64,000 nt of DNA from Prorocentrum cordatum (GCA_963575745.1 CAUYUJ010005636.1:177001-241000), one strand, 5' to 3'. Positions 31,949 through 43,191 are shown, counted from the first letter of the stretch. Program-made: numbers and translations. Notes: generated from the letters alone by a model not told the origin.

Positions 31949-33340
31949 TGGGGGGAAGGGCGAGCAAAATGACAGGTCGCGAACGAGGAGAAGGGGAGAT
32001 GAGAGAGGGCTGCCAGGAGGGCGAGAAAGAGGCGAATGAGGAGGGGGAGGACCGCTTTCGGGGCGCACCGCGCCACCGCTTCCGCCCAGGAGACGGAGTG
32101 GCTGCCGGCTCCTGGTGAGAGCCCACGCGGACCCATGGGCTCTTTGCCAGCCCACGGCTTGAGGGCGGAGGCGACCGGCGTCAGGGGAGGGTCAGCTGGT
32201 GCTTTGGCGGCCTTGCATCCCTTCCCTTCCTCCTTTCCCCCTCCTCGGAGGAGGAAAGGGTACCGATACTGCTACCCTTGCCTCGTTTTCCCCTTCGTGT
32301 GCCTCCTGGGAGGCCCTCGTCGACACCGCTGGATTCGCCTAGAAACCTTGTTCCGAACGCGCCCCGGGATAGGTCCAGGCAGTAGCGGTGACTGTACCTT
32401 TGGTTTCCCCACTCTCCTCTCTCTTCGTCCCCTCTGCCCCAGGCGAGTTCCCCAGCCACGCGGGGCTCTCGCTGACGGGGCAGGCGGTGTCAGAGTCTGG
32501 GGAGATGGAAGTGCTGACCGTCGGGGGCTGTGCTTCCTCCCCGAGTCATCAAGGCCCGTTGTCCACCCAACCGCTTGCGACTTCCCCTCTCCGCCCTCTG
32601 TCTGGAGGGGGCGGCGGCTCGGCGGTGCTTTCGAGCTCGGGCTGAGAGCCCCTCTTCTCCTCTGCAAACGGTGTTTGGCCCAAGCGTTAACAAAAACGTC
32701 CCTCTTCGTTCCTCCTGCTTCTGCACCCCTCCATGTCTTGCGGTCTTCGATTCGGGGCCGCCGACGTCCCAGTTAGCCCCCCTCCAGTTGCAATCGCCCA
32801 GACCGCCTTAGGCTGCACCGCAGGGCCCTGCAGTGTCAGCAAGCCTGAAAAGGGCAGGTCGGCTCTCGGATGCTGAAGGCGACGCCGCCTCGGGCGCAGG
32901 CATCGCCAGAAGCGCAGGCCGCGCTGGGCGTCTCAGAGAGCTTGTCCTATTTTGGTGTCTGTTCCCCTTCCCTCCTCCCTCAAAAACTTGTTGTGGGGAG
33001 TTTTGCCCTCCTCCTCCTGCTCGCCTTATTCCTCCCGATGCTCTGCGGACACCGAAGCCGTGGCCACGGCTGGACTCCGCTCGGATCTCTGACTGGGGAT
33101 ATTGTCCAGGACATGTGCGTTCGTGACATTCCCTCTTTGACGCGGTGTGCTCACCCCTTCCCACCCTCCCCACTCCCACCCCTTCCCTATGCTGCTGCGG
33201 CGACGCCGTCGACGATTGGTAGGTTTCGCGGCGCGTATGGAGCCATGTGGACAAAAATTACGCTACCGAGGAACCCCACATACTTATTTTATGTCACGTG
33301 TGTTCACAAAGCATGTCGCATCTCGCTTCGCCATCCTGAC
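31949..33340. other. No supported gene
   Basis: Overlapping open frames on both strands, GC-rich, with no domain recognised. Confidence 0.45.
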
Positions 33341-33625
33341 GAGAGACTGACCAGACCAGCCAGATCAGCGAGACCAGCCAGACTGACCAGACCAGCCAGA
33401 TCATTCGTTCCAGCCATAACCAGCCAAAGTAATCAGACCAGCCAGCCAGGCCAATCAAGCAGACCAGCCAGACCAACCATATTAGTCATGCCAACAACCG
33501 CAGCCAGAATCAGCCGGACTAACCACACGAGCCAACCAGGCCAACCAAGCACAACAACTAGACCAGACCAACAAGAACAGACCAACCAGACCACGCCAAC
33601 CAGACCAACCAGACAAACAAGCGTC
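33340..33625 (+). repeat. Degenerate CCAGACCAG minisatellite
   Basis: Units of about 9-10 bp of the type AGACCAGCC recur throughout, interspersed with ATCA and AACC variants. It runs into the ORF described at 33433-34098. Confidence 0.75.
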
Positions 33626-34098
33626 GTCGTACTGAGCGTACTGATCGTCGTCGTCGTCGTCGTACTCGTCGCACTCGTCGTCGCACTCGTCGTCGTACTC
33701 GTCGTACTCGTCGCCGCACTCGTTGTCGTACTCGTCGTTGTCGCCTCTGTGTCAGCCGCCGCGCTGCCGGCCTCGCGCACCCGCCGCACATTCGCCGGCG
33801 GGCCGCCGCCGTTGTCTAAAAGAGCCTCCTGGGGGAGTCCGCCCGGCGCAGGGTTCTGCAGGTACGCCACCAAACATTGCCTCTTGCCGTCGTCGTTCAT
33901 CTCCGAGTACCTCGCGTAGAGCGTATCGGGCCACCAATTGTGAAACTGGCGGCGGTACGCATTCAAAGCGGACTGCACCACTCTGTTGGCGCATCTGCGG
34001 GAGGTCTCCACGCTAACCTCGCCGCTCATCTGAACCATTGCAGTCTTCATCGCCAAACATGGAGGTGGCAGCGCGTCCACGGCGATTTTGGGAGGCAT
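33433..34098 (-). CDS. Unrecognised minus-strand ORF with Thr/Ser tail
   Basis: The first 110 residues or so look like genuine protein: MPPKIAVDALPPPCLAMKT, then RRQFHNWWPDTLYARYSEMN, DDGKRQCLVAYLQNPAPGG. The frame then runs through ACG/GTC triplet repeats (33635-33740) coding Thr/Ser and through the CCAGACCAG minisatellite coding Trp/Val/Leu, so only about 33780-34098 is likely to be real coding sequence. I do not recognise the family. It may be a host exon or part of an element. Confidence 0.35.
   Translation of the reverse strand: MPPKIAVDALPPPCLAMKTAMVQMSGEVSVETSRRCANRVVQSALNAYRRQFHNWWPDTLYARYSEMNDDGKRQCLVAYLQNPAPGGLPQEALLDNGGGPPANVRRVREAGSAAADTEATTTSTTTSAATSTTSTTTSATTSATSTTTTTTISTLSTTTLVCLVGLVGVVWLVCSCWSGLVVVLGWPGWLVWLVRLILAAVVGMTNMVGLAGLLDWPGWLV
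33635..33740 (+). repeat. (GTC/GTA CTC)n triplet-rich tract
   Basis: Repeated CGTCGTCGTACTCGTCGCACT units on the plus strand, forming the Thr-rich tail of the minus-strand ORF. Confidence 0.8.
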
Positions 34099-34228
34099 GG
34101 CTGCCGCGCAGGTCGGGCGGTGCTCTGAAGTAGGACTACAGGAACGCGCCTGCGTGAGAGCGCAGACGCGCCGAGCCGGCTGGAGCCAAGGTGCTTACAG
34201 TTCTTGACCAGATGCGAGCTCCCACCCC

Positions 34229-34925
34229 CAGCGCACCCCATGTGGCGTCGAGGAAATGCCACGCCTGCCACGCCCTGGGAGCCTGCAGCGCATAGGGCCC
34301 CCACCCCCAGCGCACCCCCTGTGGCGGCGAGGAAACGCCACGCCTGCCGCGCCCTGGGAGCCTGCGGCGCATAGGGCCCCCACCCCCAGCGCACCCCCTG
34401 CGGCGTCGAGGAAATGCCACGCCTGCCACGCCCTGGGAGCCTGCAACGCATAGGGCCCCCACCCCCAGCGCACCCCCTGTGGCGTCGAGGAAATGCCACG
34501 CCTGCCACGCCTTGGGAGCCTTCAGCGCACCCCTCCGGTGTCGAGAAAGTGCCACGCCTGCTAGGCCCTGCGACATTGGCGCGTATAGAGACCGCGGTGA
34601 GCCCCCACCCCCAGCGCACCCCCTGTGGTGGCGAGGAACTGTTACTCCTGCTAGGCCCTGCGACATTGGCGCGTATAGAGACCGCGGTGGGCCCCCACCC
34701 CAAGCGCACCCCCTTGTGGCGCCGAGGAAATGCCACGCCTGCTAGGCCCTGCGACATTGGCGCGTATAGAGACCGCGGTGGGCCCCCACCCCCAGCGCAC
34801 CCCCTTTGGCGCCGAGGAAATGCCACTCCTGCTAGGCCCTGCGACATTGGCGCGTATAGAGACCGCGGTGGGCCCCCACCCCAAGCGCACCCCCTGTGGC
34901 GGCGAAGGAATGCCCAGTGTGCTAT
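34229..34925 (+). repeat. Hybrid minisatellite with 79-bp and 90-bp units
   Basis: The phrase GCGCACCCC recurs at 34231, 34310, 34389, 34468, 34525, 34614, 34704, 34795 and 34885. The first units are 79 bp and carry CACGCCCTGGGAGCCTGC. After a 57-bp unit the spacing becomes 89-91 bp and the units carry GCGACATTGGCGCGTATAG. The GAGGAAATGCCAC core is shared, so the second form looks like the first with its variable half replaced. The long minus-strand open frame (34047-35183) is a by-product of the repeat. Confidence 0.9.
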
Positions 34926-36225
34926 GCTGTGCTGTGCTGCTGTGCGGTGAGCTGTGCTGTGCTGTGCCGTGAAGGAAAAGGGGGGTGAAACGCGGGTGCG
35001 GCGCAGCAGGGAAAAAACCCAAACCCCACAAAACATGTGGGGAACCATGACTTGAACTGGGCCGGAAGATGGACCACGCGCGCCACAGTGCGGTGCAAAG
35101 GGTGATGGATTTGCCGACGAGTGCCGAGTGTGTGGTGATGTATGCTGATAGTTTTGGTACGGCATTGAGGCGAGCAGTAACACTTGGTGCGCTTTTGGTT
35201 TTTACATCCACGGGCGGTCTTTAGGAAAGGAGTTCCCGACACGTCATACCGACCACTGCGGCATTTTACGCCTCCTCGTGCAGTCGGAATTGTTAGTGCT
35301 GTAGCGGGGGCGGTCCTGGTCGCCCCCCCTCTCCTCCCCGTGTTCTCGTGTGCTAACCACTTCAAGGTGTCTTGCAGGATGACTGGGCTCATCGTGGTTC
35401 CTCACATATCTCAGGTAAAGTGTTCCCGCGCTGGCGTGGCAGTGGGTACAGGACGCTCGTTGATATAATATTTCATGATACTCCCAGATCGCAAGATGCT
35501 AAAGCAACTTCCACAATCGAAAGGGTTTCCTTGTGGATTCTTCGTTCGGGAACACATTTCTCTCCAATACTTCGACCGCCGTCCTACTTACGGAGTGTGT
35601 CTGCTCCTTCCGAACGGCCTTTGCGTATACGGTTGAGTAGTTGTGCTTCGCGTGTGTTCGTCAAGCTTGGGGTCGACGCCAACCTGTGGCTTGATCAGTG
35701 TGGTTTCGTCGCTTCGCGTGTCTTGTGTGCGCAACGTGGGCTGGAACTGCGCACCCCGGGCACGCAGAACGCCAGCCGCGGTGGCGCACCTCGAGGCGCG
35801 CATCGTGTGACTCTCCAGACATGGATAGCCAGAGGCGGGAGGAGCTGGGGGCAGGTCGGAAGCCTCGAAACGGAGGTCAGCCAGAGCACTGGATCTTGCA
35901 GGACCCTGCAGAGCCAGGGGTGCATCGATTCTGGCTCGCGCGCAGGATCCTGCAGGATCTTCAAGGATCCTGCGAAACCTCACTGGCCCGGGCTTGCATT
36001 GCAGAAGCTGGCGGGAGGAGTTGGGTGCTGGCAGGGGTGTGGCCCTGGCCTCGGGTGTCCCCAACCGTGCCAGGGAGGCCCTGGCAGTCCCCCTCGGCCC
36101 CGGGTGATGCCCAGCGGCGTGCTCGAGGCTCCGAAAGTGGCCGCGACGCCGTGGACACCCTGAGCCGGGGGTGCGTCTGTCAACACCCGACGGAGATGCG
36201 AGTGTGGAGGGTGAAGAGGGGGGAC
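34926..36225. other. No supported gene
   Basis: Starts with TGTGCTGTGCTG repeats (34918-34970). Thereafter the open frames are not protein-like or lack a recognisable domain. CTGCAGGA/GATCCTGC phrases recur at 35895-35975. Confidence 0.45.
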
Positions 36226-36800
36226 GGAGGAGGAGGAGGAGGAGGAGGAGGAGGAGGAGGAGGAGGAGGAGAGGAGGAGGAGGAGGAGGAGGAGAGGAGG
36301 AGGAGGAGGAGGAGAGGGAGAGGAGGAGGGAGGAGGAGGAGGAGGAGGAGAGAGGAGGAGGAGGAGGAGGAGGAGGGAGGGAGGCGGAGGCGGAGGCGGA
36401 GGAGGAGGAGGAGGAGGAGGAGGGAGGAGGAGGGAGGAGGGAGGAGGAGGGGGAGGAGGAGGAGGAGGAGGAGGAGGAGGAGGGAGGAGGAGGGAGAGGA
36501 GGAGGAGAAGAGGAGGAGGAGGAGCAGGAGGAGGAGCAGGAGGAGAGGGAGGAGGAGAGGAAGAAAAGGAGGAAGAGGAGGAGCAGGAGAAGCGGAAGAG
36601 GAGGGGGACGAGGAGCAGGAGGAGGAAGAAGAGGAAGAGGAGGAGGAGGAGGAGGAGGAGGAGGAGGAGGCGGAGGCGGAGGCGGAGGCGGAGGCGGAGG
36701 AGGAGGAGGAGGAGGAGGAGGAGGAGGACGGGGACGAGGACGAGGACGAGGTCCAGGACCAGGACCAGGACCAGGAGCAGGAGCAGGAGGACCACCGCCA
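36226..36800 (+). repeat. (GGA)n compound microsatellite beside LINE-B 3' end
   Basis: About 570 bp of GGA with GGC-GGA, GAGGGA and GAC-GAG variants. It ends about 50 bp from the last LINE-B coding sequence. Long poly-Glu, poly-Pro and poly-Ser frames across it are artefacts. Confidence 0.97.
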
Positions 36801-36850
36801 GACCACGTCGTGCAACCGAGGGACGGGAGCACGGGCCTTACTTGAGAAAG

Positions 36851-37564
36851 TTAGACGGGTCTTAAAGACTTGCCCGTCTTAGGGTGGCGACCAACCTTGA
36901 TGGCAGAAGTGGAATATGTCTGCCGATATCTGGTCAGCCCGTGCTCCGACGCCCCGAGACATTCCGCTTGCAGCTTACAGTTAGCTACTTTGTCACGAGA
37001 CGCTTGGTAGGAGCCACAAAGCGTGCAAACCATCGCCCACGGCAGCACCAAGACCTGGTGCCCCTGGAGCTCGACGATCTCTTCATCGGCGGCAGACTGA
37101 GGCCCCGCAGATCCAGAAGCACCTTGGACGTCCTGTGGCGAGCCTACACCCTAAAAATCCGCAGCCCCATTCAGGGCAACATTCACAGCGTGAGACCTCA
37201 TGAGCGGAGCTCGCTGGAGCTGCTGGTCCGCACGTGTCTTCAGCCTCTCTTGGGCCGTCGGCTTACATTCAGTTCCCAAGAGCTCCCCAAGACTGGCCTG
37301 CGTTCGGGCTACCGCAAGACATTCTCTACACTGAAAGACTGGGGGAGACCTAGCTACCATATTATGTCCAGTCAGAGCTACACAGGGCACATTGTACTGA
37401 GGGGCCCCCAGGAGCTGCTCAGGACGATCGCCCAGTTGATCTCGTGCAGCCATCTTGGCCGCTGCCCAAGACAGGAACTTCGCCTGCACCTTTCTGAAGC
37501 CGAGCCTCAGAGTATTTGACCACCGTGTCAGGTTGAGCGTGTTCAAGGGCGCCCCGCTTAGCAA
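36851..37564 (-). pseudogene. LINE-B ORF2 C-terminal Cys/His modules
   Basis: Two frames together encode a first module (GHNMVARSPPVFQCRECLA, later TECK) and a second (GHQVLVLPWAMVCTLCGSY, NCKLQAECLG), then RYRQTYS and GRHPKTGKSLRPV before a TAA. The second module matches the LINE-A C-terminus in order and spacing, including the GRHPKxG signature. Zinc binding is inferred from the paired cysteines. A frame change near 37100 separates the two modules. Confidence 0.55.
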
Positions 37565-38645
37565 AATAAGCTGCCCAACGGTTGCTCATGGCAAACTCCC
37601 ATGGGAACTTCTTTTCCTCAGCACAGTCGACATATTCATCATCTGTGAGGTGCGCTGGGCACCACAAAACAGAAGGTCGGCCGTTTCCCCCAGGATACCT
37701 TGCCAGGATGGATCGCCAGATATCGGCATAGGCCGCTTGAGCATCAGGAAGTTCGGGTGACCAGCTGTCTGCTTCTTTAACGAGACCCAGGAGGTCTGAC
37801 ACCAGCAAATTGACACGCGGTAGATGACGGAGGGCTTGAAGGACAGCAAATCGCTCAGCTCTCCCCACAGTCTGTATAGGCCCCCATAATGGTCCAATCA
37901 AGGCTCTCATGGGCATCCCATTGTCCCCAAGTTGAACTGCTGACCAACCGCATCTCCTTAGCTCTGGCCAACTGGGGGCCATCCCAGAACCATCAGTATA
38001 GCACGCCCCACTCCAAGAACTCCGATCAGATTCCCAATCTCCCCAGAAAGAGAACCCCAGCTTATCTTCCACATGCGGAGGAACCGGAGGGCTGATGGAC
38101 ATCCCAACCGAGGTCCCAAAGTAGTCATAGTCCTGCTGTCCTCCGCCTGGCTGCCCTTTATCACTATGATAAGAGCGCGCATAGTTAAGATCTGGATCCC
38201 AATCGAGAGCGGGACCATCATGCACATCATGATAAACCTCATGACACTCGTAGAACTCATGCCCAATGGTGGTCTCATCGGCCGAGCACCAGCAACAGGC
38301 AGGATATATTCTATAGCCAGCACGCGCAAGACGGTCACGAGACCATAACGCACTTGACCACAGCGAACGAAGTGCACCAGCGAATCTCTCATTCTTAATC
38401 ACTGCCTTACCCTCCCCAATGCACTTCCTGAGCGCCCTCGTCCAGATGATCTCTCCTCCTACACATACCTCCTTGTGATGTTCAAGAATGTGTTGAGATT
38501 GCCATCGCTCGATTCCTTGGCGCACAAGTTCCACGACCGAGCGTGGGGGGAGACGGAGAAGATCAAAGTGGTGGCCAAGATCACTGACCAACACCGCACT
38601 GGAAAACATATCCCAGCCTATCCTTGCCAGCGTTAACAGAAGCAC
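37419..38645 (-). CDS. LINE-B ORF2: RNase H domain
   Basis: An uninterrupted frame of about 408 codons. Upstream of RNase H it has a CCWCSADETTIGHEFYEC motif (the C.C....H...C site seen in LINE-A). RNase H motifs are CYTDGSG (Asp), AERFAVLQAL (Glu), LLVSDLLGL (Asp) and CPAHLTDDE followed by NRWAAYFAKRGA. The usual catalytic acidic residues seem present. The frame ends at 37419, before the C-terminal Cys/His domain. Confidence 0.8.
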   Translation of the reverse strand: MLLLTLARIGWDMFSSAVLVSDLGHHFDLLRLPPRSVVELVRQGIERWQSQHILEHHKEVCVGGEIIWTRALRKCIGEGKAVIKNERFAGALRSLWSSALWSRDRLARAGYRIYPACCWCSADETTIGHEFYECHEVYHDVHDGPALDWDPDLNYARSYHSDKGQPGGGQQDYDYFGTSVGMSISPPVPPHVEDKLGFSFWGDWESDRSSWSGACYTDGSGMAPSWPELRRCGWSAVQLGDNGMPMRALIGPLWGPIQTVGRAERFAVLQALRHLPRVNLLVSDLLGLVKEADSWSPELPDAQAAYADIWRSILARYPGGNGRPSVLWCPAHLTDDEYVDCAEEKKFPWEFAMSNRWAAYFAKRGALEHAQPDTVVKYSEARLQKGAGEVPVLGSGQDGCTRSTGRSS

Positions 38646-39815
38646 TGCGATTGGACCTTTGGCTGATGCCCAGGAAGGCCGTGACGAACATATTCCTCGA
38701 ACTTTCTGCCACGCCCTCTGAAGCCTCCCAAGACTATCCTTCTGGTCTCAGATGAACGACGCATAGGCCCGTACTGGACCCAATGTAGCATCACATATGG
38801 GGTCGTACTTGGCGTCAGCCTGTGTGGCAAGTACAAGCGTGAGGGAGGAAGACTTACTAGACCGCCCCGCCAACATTGCTGCCGTCTGCCGCAGCCTGGC
38901 CAGCCCGCTGTTGTTGACACCTGAAACTGTGGCTCCATGATCAGCAGCTGGCATGAGACCTGTCCTTCATAAAACCGTCGCTCGATTACTAGCCCCGCGT
39001 CTCAACATCTTTAGTCTGGGTAGCCTATCTGCTAGCTGCTTCAACCTGGCTTTGGCCTGCTTTCTGATCGGCTTGGGCCCACTGAGCTCATGCCCCAGAT
39101 TCCTCGCCCAAGACTTCGCCTTCAAGTAAATGTTCTGAGCAAACCTTCCAAATCCATGCCTAGCCGATGCAGCCGTAGCCACCCACCCAGACTTTTTGAC
39201 CTGGGGCAAGAGACCGAGCCTGGACGTGTCCTTCACGAAGCTCTGGGCCCCCTTGAACAACTCAGGAGCGGTGTCCCCCTTGGGCCCAGTCCACTGAAGC
39301 GTGGAGTCATCTACCAAGGCTTTGGGGCGCACGTTGGGGCTCACCTGGGTAGCTTCATGGACAGCTCTATATGTCAAGAAAGACAGCAGGGTAGTAGCAT
39401 GAGTACATCCCGCAAGTATACCCTGCAGAGCCCGAAACGATTGGCTCCAGCGCCCAAAAGCCCGAATAACTCTAGGTTGTGAGTACGAGTCCAAGAGCAT
39501 CCAGAGGAGCCTCATGGGGGACTGCATGGACCTAGCCTCTATGATGAGGGCGTCATACATAACCGTCTCAAAACATTTCCACCTGTCTAAACATACAGTG
39601 ATTGAAGATTCACATAGTCGATCAGCTATTTCAGCTTGTAAATTATGCTCATAAGCCGAGGAGCTGGATGAGTAGCCGCGTCGGTTGCCCCAAATACACC
39701 TGCTACCATGATCTCGAATCCACCTTCTGGAGATCGGTCGGCGAGCTTGGGGCCAAAGACGGACTAGCGACCCGACCAAGGTGATAAGACGTGTCCCCCC
39801 ATCAGGTTTTGCGAG
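38640..39815 (-). pseudogene. LINE-B ORF2: reverse transcriptase
   Basis: The RT begins with AKPDGGTRLIT, directly after an in-frame TGA at 39818-39816. Motif A is TVCLDRWKCFETV, motif B is ALQGILAGCTHATTLL and motif C is ALVDDSTLQW (39302-39315); all catalytic Asp are present. A basic thumb region follows (KPIRKQAKARLKQLADRLP). The segment between about 38965 and 38640 uses other frames. The sequence is far from the LINE-A RT: motif C is LVDD rather than FIDD. Confidence 0.8.
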
Positions 39816-41285
39816 TCAAACCATCTCATTGACTAGTCTGTCAGACGGCCACATCAACGTATGTTCGCACATCGCAAACAGAGCTGCAAGAGCAACCAGG
39901 CCTGGCTGCGAAAGATACCAGAAAAAGCGCGAGGATGCAGTCGCGCGGGACCGACCGACGTTTTCAGGGAGGTCCTCAGGCCGCAGCTTCGGTAGCAGAT
40001 CCCAGCTCTGAGAATCGGCAGGCTTCTTGTTGCTCACCACTTCATGACAACTCCATAGCTCACTCCAGCACTCAAGCTCTCTGTCAGCAAGTTGATACGG
40101 CTGAGAGTTATCAGTGTGAGCGACAGCAGCTTCCAATGCCTTCGCCTTCGACGCTCGATGTGCAGCACCATCTCCTTTCTCAAAAGCAGACCTGACCCAT
40201 GATTGCCAAGATGTGTCAGCCTCCTTCTGATGCACCATCATGATTTAATCAGCAACTTCCACAATCTTGAATGCCAATGTCAGAAAATCAGGTCTGACCA
40301 TCATAGTGAAATCTCCAGAAAGCTAATTAACTGCCCAATCATACAGATGCTGCAGCGTGTTCTGCGCACTGTGCACCTTCTTCAAGAAGTGGACCACATC
40401 AACGAGTGATCTCGCCAATCTTGCAGCCGGTTTGAGCAGCTTGTGAGATCTAATATATTCTTCAGAAGTTGTACGTGGTTGTGCCGGCTGTTGTTCACAT
40501 TTCATCTGTTCTGACCGCGTTTTCTCCGACTTCACCCCCGCGCGCCGAGACTTAGGTCGCAAGTGTGGTCTTTTGGCTTCGACTTTCTGCCAAGCCTCCT
40601 CCATTTCTTCATTCGTAGTCTCCAGTACCACGACCTTGTCAGAGTGCGGACTCGCGCAGTCAGGAAGGTAAAACTTGCCGGCGCTTCTACCCTCAAGCTT
40701 GAACGCCTCAACCATCTTGCACCAAAAGGCCCGCACTTTCATAAGATGCTTAGCCCAGCGCGCAGCCTGAAGCCAAGCTCGAAGTCGCGGCCCATGCTGT
40801 AGTCGCACCTGTCGCGGATTCCATTGCGCCTTGACGTACTTCGTCTGCGCAGGTCTTCCTCTTCCAAGGTATCTCTCATGACCAACTCCTACCTTGTCAT
40901 GCCGTGCACATAACTCCTGCTCAACTGCCATCAAAGTCATATCCCATGCGTGCTGCAATGAGGCCTGCCCGTCAACAGCATCTATCGCCCTCATGACTGG
41001 CACCCAATTCACAGGATATCTGGAACAGCCAACATGTGGCCCTTTCGGGAGCTGACGAGGTTCAACAGGCAAGCGCAACCATATATCGTTATCTGTCTTT
41101 GCAAATGGAATGGCCACGGGCGAATGTGCGGGTAGAATCTTGCCATCCAGGATCATGGGGGGCACCAGCTCGCGAAGCCAGCGCCTGACTAAGAAGAAAC
41201 CAATCATAAGTACGACCTTCAGCTTCTTTGTGAACTCTGCACGTATCACCAACAGGTACCAACCACATCGCCTGAATCTGCTCAA
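39816..41285 (-). pseudogene. LINE-B ORF2: endonuclease-RT linker
   Basis: Two open stretches (41285-40323 and 40241-39816) fill the space between endonuclease and RT. They encode a basic, partly helical protein (RLRAWLQAARWAKHLMKVR, KRPHLRPKSRRAGVKSEK) with no domain I recognise. The N-terminus of the first frame overlaps the endonuclease end in another register, and stops near 40323 separate the two. Confidence 0.55.
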
Positions 41286-41974
41286 GCCATTTGCTGCCCA
41301 CGAAGCTGATGCGACTCAAGATTCCAATCACCTCCAACCGCCCATGGTCTCGAAAGAGAGTTAAGCCTGCCAAGATACTTTGCCAACTGATATAATATGG
41401 GCTGGTTGTAGACATCACTTCCAACCGAATCTTTGAGATAGAGCGATGCAAGAACAACTCCGCCTTTACAGCCCCAGTTGACCTGTGCCGCCACTGCTCT
41501 TGCTGGCCATAACGTTGGCGACGATAGCAGTGGCGGCGCCGTGATCATCACAAAGGTCGGCGCCAACACCGCCACGCCCGAGCTGAGGCCGTCTGCTTCA
41601 GTACGCTCAGCTGCTGCATACACACCATGGTAACCCATGTCCTGGATCTGCTTCTGGAGCTTAGGAAGCATCTTGTGATCCGCCTTGTGCTCTTGAACCA
41701 ATATTGCGGCATCACGCGCTTACTCAAGATATTGCAGCAAGGGCCCAGAAGCATCAGCGTTGACGGTGGTAATGCGTCCATTCATGGTGTTACCGCCAGC
41801 TTCCTTTCTGGCTTGATTCACATCGCTGCACTCTCCAGTTGCAGCACAAGATCCGCCCACTGATGTAGCCGAACTCGAACTTCCACTGAAGCCATCATAT
41901 AACATTGCCGGCCTGGAAGAAGAGGCGACCGAGCTCTTCAAACCCAAACCGCTTCCTCCAAGATTAGACGCCAT
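41282..41974 (-). pseudogene. LINE-B ORF2: AP-type endonuclease
   Basis: A frame with ATG at 41974-41972, 47 nt after the ORF1 stop, reaches RITTVNADASGPLLQYLE, the first strand with its catalytic Asn, and then meets a TAA at 41722-41720. Reading on in the same frame gives ILVQEHKADH (Gln-Glu-His), SSGVAVLA, VNWGCKGGVVLASLYLKDS and WAVGGDWNLESHQL (the GGDWN motif). Afterwards the frame is lost. The single TAA lies between the first two catalytic motifs. Confidence 0.75.
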
Positions 41975-42020
41975 GAGCAAGAACAGTACCATCACAATCT
42001 TCACGTATGAGCTGCATCTC

Positions 42021-43191
42021 CTAATACACCTGGAAGCTGCCGAGCTTGGTCTGCCGCCTGAACTGCAAGAGCTTCTTCGCCGCCTGCCTGAGGTTGGGCT
42101 TCTCAGTCGGCACCTCCACACCAGCAGCTTCCAACATCGTGGAGAGCGCCTCATCACTGGCCTCCTCGAAGGCCTTGTCTCTGGCATCCTGCCTCAGCAG
42201 CCCTTTTTGCAGCAGCCTCTTCAGCGGCTTCAGCATCACGCTTGGCTTGTAGCTCACGTGCTGCACAAGTGGCAGGATCATCAGCTGACCCAGCAGCAGG
42301 AAGACCAGTCCTGCCAACAGCGGTGACCTGGGCATTGCCAATGATGGCAGGCAGCTGATTGGCGATGCCTTCCACCAACTTATCAGCATGCTCACCTGCC
42401 CCAAGATCGCGTAGTATTTGTCCAAGCTTTGAAGCGTCGAGCCCAATAGATGCCGCCTGCCCAGCATCCTCCTCGCTGGGAGCTCCAGGAGGCTTGACTG
42501 AGGCTTGTGCAACCTCCAAGGCTTGCGCACGCATCTCATCGAGCTTGACTTTCTTTTTCGGCCACCGCCTTCTCAGACTCATCATTCTCATTTTGCAACT
42601 CTTGTAGCTGCACCCGCTTGTCCTCAATGTGTTTTCTCCTGCTTTGCAATATGGACACCCATAGCCTCAATCTTGCGAGTGAGATTGAGCATCCTCGCTG
42701 CTGCAGGCTTCCGCTTGTTGATAGCAGCCTGGAGCTCCTCACGTTCCGCCCCCAAGCTGACTTTGAGCGTGACCCAAGCGAGGCCCTCGCACTTGCTGGC
42801 CATGTCCAACTGCTTCTCCAGTTCGGCCAGTCGTGTTCGAGCCTTTCCTTCATCAAATTGACCATCATTGGCAGTAGATGTGCCAGCGTCGTCGCCGGCG
42901 TCCACGTCCATGGTCTCGTCTGTAAAACGGGCCTTCTTGACGCCTGGCTTGTCGCGCTGCTCACGCAACTGTGCCTCCAGCTTCTTGATGGTGTCCTGCG
43001 CTGCTTGGAGCTGCAGCTTAGTCTGGTTCCACGGGGCCTTGTCGGCCGAAGGACCAGCACGGACACTGGGAGACTTGTGCTCCTTGTAGTTGTGGAAGCA
43101 CGCCCCTTTTGACTTTCTGCACTGGTAGCAGACGTCACGTTCTGGTTTGCTGAAGAGGAGGAGGAAGAGGAAGAGGAAGAGGAGGAGGAGG
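42021..43191 (-). pseudogene. LINE-B ORF1, 5' truncated
   Basis: The protein starts at CYQCRKSKGACFHNYKEHKS, a Cys/His finger, immediately after sequence derived from the GGA array; no start codon survives. Coiled-coil segments follow (LQAAQDTIKKLEAQLREQRD, RTRLAELEKQLDMAS, LQAAINKRKPAAARMLNLT). It crosses three frames (changes near 42625 and 42530) and a final one near 42190 before a stop at 42021. The layout of finger plus coiled coil parallels LINE-A ORF1. Confidence 0.65.
43150..43191 (+). repeat. GGA/GGAAGA microsatellite at LINE-B 5' side
   Basis: GAGGAGGAGGAAGAGGAAGAGG repeats run directly into the gap. Confidence 0.95.

Larger units (their letters stand above)
36851..43191 (-). mobile_element. 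LINE-B: second non-LTR retrotransposon, 5' truncated
   Basis: Same orientation and domain order as LINE-A, but well diverged: ORF1 (43191-42021), then ORF2 with endonuclease (from 41974), RT (motif C at 39302-39315), RNase H (37419-38645) and the C-terminal Cys/His domain (to 36851). About 6.3 kb remain. At its 5' side the ORF1 frame runs straight into a TCC/GGA array and then the assembly gap, so any leader relic is missing. The copy contains in-frame stops and frame changes and is defective. Confidence 0.82.

Noticed and set aside
34047-35183. 378-residue minus-strand frame with repeated protein motifs
   Set aside because: The peptide repeats are the translation of the 79/90-bp minisatellite, and a mixture of unit lengths shifts the frame.
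35588-36882. Long poly-Glu, poly-Pro and poly-Ser frames (up to 414 residues)
   Set aside because: They are made by the GGA array; the flanking segments show no recognisable protein.
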